Under the pieces are notes generated by a model. The model was not told the DNA's origin. It searched no databases and worked only from the letters and a program-made list of their open reading frames with translations. From NCBI RefSeq assembly GCF_026151205.1, contig NC_087084.1:11869453-11933452 (forward strand): DNA of 64,000 nt. Direction: 5' to 3'. Below are positions 61,074 through 64,000 of the stretch, one piece after another (the stretch's first letter is position 1; each line of letters starts with the position of its first letter). This DNA comes from Bolinopsis microptera. Its lineage: Eukaryota > Ctenophora > Tentaculata > Lobata > Bolinopsidae. The position numbers and the translations under genes were made by a program.

Positions 61074-62449
61074 TTAAGGGGGGGGGTTCACCCTGATTTT
61101 TTTGTGAAACTTGTTTTCGAGATAGCAGTTGACCAACAAACTAAGACTGATGACCGAACTTTTGAGGGGGTCCAGGACCCTAACCGCCAAACGGTGCCCG
61201 CGGGGCAGCCACGCCCATATTTTGTGCAAATTAGGCCCAATTTAGCCAAATACCCTGAACATGCCCAAAACCCATATTTTAGGTACTCTACTTGTAGCTA
61301 GTGGTCCCCTGAACCCGTGTATGAATTTTCATCAAGATTGGACAAAAAATGGCTGAGTTATGAGCCAAAAACTATATGACCATATTTGGGCATACGCACC
61401 AATTTTGATCGATTTTGGCCCATAAATTGATCAAATATCAATATTTTTAAATGAAACCAACTTTATGTGGAAGGTAAGCCTACATTACACCTTCTCTATG
61501 ATTATCAGCTCAATATCTACCTTGCTGTGGATTTTGTGTTCAAATAATCGCAAAAAATGAACAAAATTGCCCATATCTCAGTTCGCGATATTTGCAAAAC
61601 TGACTTCGCTCAAAACAATAGAACTCAATAGGGTTTCAATATTTTTACATGAAATTTTCAGGATCAACGTAGAATTGCATTTCGACCTTAAGTTTTGGGA
61701 CAGAATTTTGAGTTAGGCCTTTAAAATAATTTGGCGGCCAAATTCTGAAAAATGCCCGGCAAATTTTGGAATTTGGCCGCCAAATTTTTTTAAAGGCCTA
61801 ACTCAAAATTCTGTCCCATAACTTAAGGTCGAAATGCGATTCTACGTTGATTCTGAAAATTTCATGTAAAAATATTGAAACCCTATTGAGTTCTATTGTT
61901 TTGAGCGAAGTCAGTTTTGCAAATATCGCGAACTGAGATATGGGCAATTTTGTTCATTTTTTGCGATTATTTGAACACAAAATCCACAGCAAGGTAGATA
62001 TTGAGCTGATAATCATAGAGAAGGTGTAATGTAGGCTTACCTTCCATATAAAGTTGGTTTCATTTAAAAATATTGATATTTGATCAATTTATGGGCCAAA
62101 ATCGATCAAAATTGGTGCGTATGCCCAAATATGGTCATATAGTTTTTAGCTCATAACTCAGCTATTTTTTGTCCAATCTTGATGAAAATTCATACACGGG
62201 TTCAAGGGACCACTAGCTACAAGTAGAGCATCTAAAATATGGGTTTTGGTCATGTTCAGGGTATTTGGTTAAATTGGGCCTGATTTGGCCAAAATATGGG
62301 CGTGGCTGCCCCGCGGGCACCGTTTGGCGGTTGGGGTCCGGGTCCCCCTCAAAAGTTTGGTCACCGGTCTTAGTTTGTTGGTCAACTGCTATCTCGAAAA
62401 CAAGTTTCACAAAAAAATCAGGGTGAACCCCCCCCCCCCCCCCCCTTAA
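61074..62449. mobile_element. 1.37-kb near-perfect palindrome bounded by TTAA and G/C runs
   Basis: The two halves are reverse complements over about 660 bp each, with the centre near 61760 (ggcggccaaattc / gaatttggccgcc). TTAA stands at 61074-61077 and 62446-62449, followed inward by a G run of about 10 at the left and a C run of about 22 at the right, then gttcaccctgattttttt and its complement. TTAA at both ends is the target duplication of piggyBac-type elements, but G-run termini are not typical of them. Matching 65-codon frames on opposite strands come from the symmetry. A diverged fragment lies at 1382-1410 plus 2379-2470. Confidence 0.88.
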
Positions 62450-64000
62450 AATTTTTCTTTAGTCGCACAGTAATTATAGTGTGAGTAAACAGTTAACAAA
62501 CTGAGTTTAGCAGGCTCCTGCAGGTTTTGAGAATATGTTCTTGGTGATGAATTAAAAGTGGTAGGGTCAATAAACTTAAAAACTAATTAAAGTTAATAAT
62601 TTAGAGTTAAACCTAGGTTGATTACAGTGACTTAACTTTAAGTTTAATAATGTTGAGATAAAACCAGAACCGTTATATTAAAACCAATTACAGCATGTAA
62701 AGTTAAACTGTTTCGTTTGAAGAGAGGTTAATACTCCGCAGGTATTGAATAATAATCTGTTCTCAGAAATGAGGATGGAATGTTTGTGAAAGAATAATGA
62801 AGCTCCTAATTAAATTGGAGTGCTCATTATTAAAATATAATATCCCCATTGTTTCTCAAGGCCTAGTCACTAGCGGTTATAAATAATAACTGTCTTTCAT
62901 AGCTATTGTATTGGTCCGGAGGTATATTGATCAGTCCTAACTCAGTCTAGAGGAATGAGGAATGTCTAGGAATGAACAACTAGACAAGGGGAAAGTATTA
63001 TATATCTATACCAGCAAACCACTAGATCATACTGGATATTATAAATCTTGGATACTGAGAAATCTGAGCCTGGTTCGGAGAATATAGGTTGTAAACAAAT
63101 CTGGTTTAAATAATTTTATGGATTATGTTAATTGTTAATGGTGAGCATTTATGAGCTGATTTAGGTTCACAGAACATTAGCACGTATTTAACCGCGCCCT
63201 TTTATAATAGTACCCCATACTTTTATAATACCACTACCACATACTTCATATAACTATTATTGAATACTTAATTTATGTGAATACCTAATTATGGTATTGA
63301 TCAAGAGTTTAAATTCCCAATTAGTCAGACTGAGCAGGTTGAGCTGTAGTAATAAAAATCGAGGTGACCCTAATATATGGTAACTAATCTATATTATATC
63401 TCAAATTCTACATCCGGTACGGCTCTACACACATGATATCTCTCTCTGCCATGAAACATGGCTAACCTTTCAAACTATGATTTAAAACCTAAACCTAAAC
63501 TAAAACTCAACTGGGCTCTTATGTCACCAAACTAGACCAATAAGCAATTTTAGCTTAGATGATTATATTTTTCTATATATTTTGTATAATAAGTATATTG
63601 ACGTAGTGGATGGTTGAGGGGGTTTCAAGCACATGTCACTCTCAAATCCTAAAGATAAGCAGTGGCCTTCGGCACTTGAAACCTCTTCAAACCTCCCCTG
63701 ATTTATTTATTATTGATATTGTTTGATTGTGCCGTAAAAATAAATATTTGTTTTATTAAATATTTGTTTTATTAATACACAGTTCTGAGGTGTTAAAACA
63801 TTTTCATTACTATCTTCAGTAACATCCTGAATCAGAAACTCGGTTAATATCAGTTCCTACAAAGTGGAACAATGGAAATGAAATGACACAACTAAAAACG
63901 ATACGAATATAAAAATGGTATTAATAAAGTAATAATAACTGCTAATCTTATTATCGGGAAACTCGTGGCATCTATTGATGATGAAAGGCTTGAGGTATGC
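62450..64000. other. No supported gene at the right edge
   Basis: AT-rich, with no exon confirmed. The last 60 bases hold a short open stretch ending in a gtatgc donor-like word, too little to call. Confidence 0.35.

Noticed and set aside
61104-62410. Two matching 65-codon frames on opposite strands
   Set aside because: They are mirror images created by the palindrome and start at non-ATG codons.

Overview
The window is nuclear DNA of an invertebrate animal. It is AT-rich, genes are split by short GT/AG introns, and the readable proteins are animal families: LDL-receptor class A repeats, a rhodopsin-class GPCR, an ABCA transporter and a divergent homeodomain. Tandem repeats and fold-back elements are dense. 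The sequence alone does not place the phylum. The protein set would fit a cnidarian or another early-branching or marine invertebrate, but that is a guess.

Genes lie in the first 20 kb. (1) 5634-9636, plus strand: a secreted modular protein, reconstructed here as 12 exons and 527 residues, with a signal peptide, one ephrin-receptor-like Cys module, six LDLa modules, a proline/acidic repeat linker and an unrecognised Cys-containing C-terminal domain. Every intron is phase 1. (2) 10003-13774, minus strand, convergent with the first: seven exons of an ABCA-type transporter covering the extracellular part and several membrane segments, with no room for the nucleotide-binding domains. One intron is almost entirely a 36-bp minisatellite built from its own exon/intron junction. 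(3) 11709-12680, plus strand, inside an ABCA intron: an intronless 323-residue acidic/proline-rich protein ending in a homeodomain-like segment that lacks the usual DNA-contact Asn. (4) 17459-19995, minus strand: a complete 7-exon, 386-residue rhodopsin-class GPCR with an altered DRY motif and no visible extracellular disulphide pair.

Mobile DNA fills much of the rest: a poly(A) retroelement with a 15-bp target duplication (1411-2378), an RTE-like LINE fragment (14665-15540), several MITE-like inverted repeats, and two large fold-backs. One is about 5.9 kb (31230-37156) and carries dense palindromes of the form gcgcttataagcgc. The other is 1.37 kb (61074-62449), bounded by TTAA and G/C runs. 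A 4.4-kb array of 9-bp units (23793-28203) contains higher-order duplications with 540- and 1260-bp offsets. The very long open frames across it come from the repeat and are not genes.

From 20 kb to the right end I could not support a gene. There are only weak candidates: a possible first coding exon at 53943-54001 and a TATA/CCAAT promoter-like region at 58845-59207. The stretch may be intergenic or intronic DNA of a gene lying outside the window.
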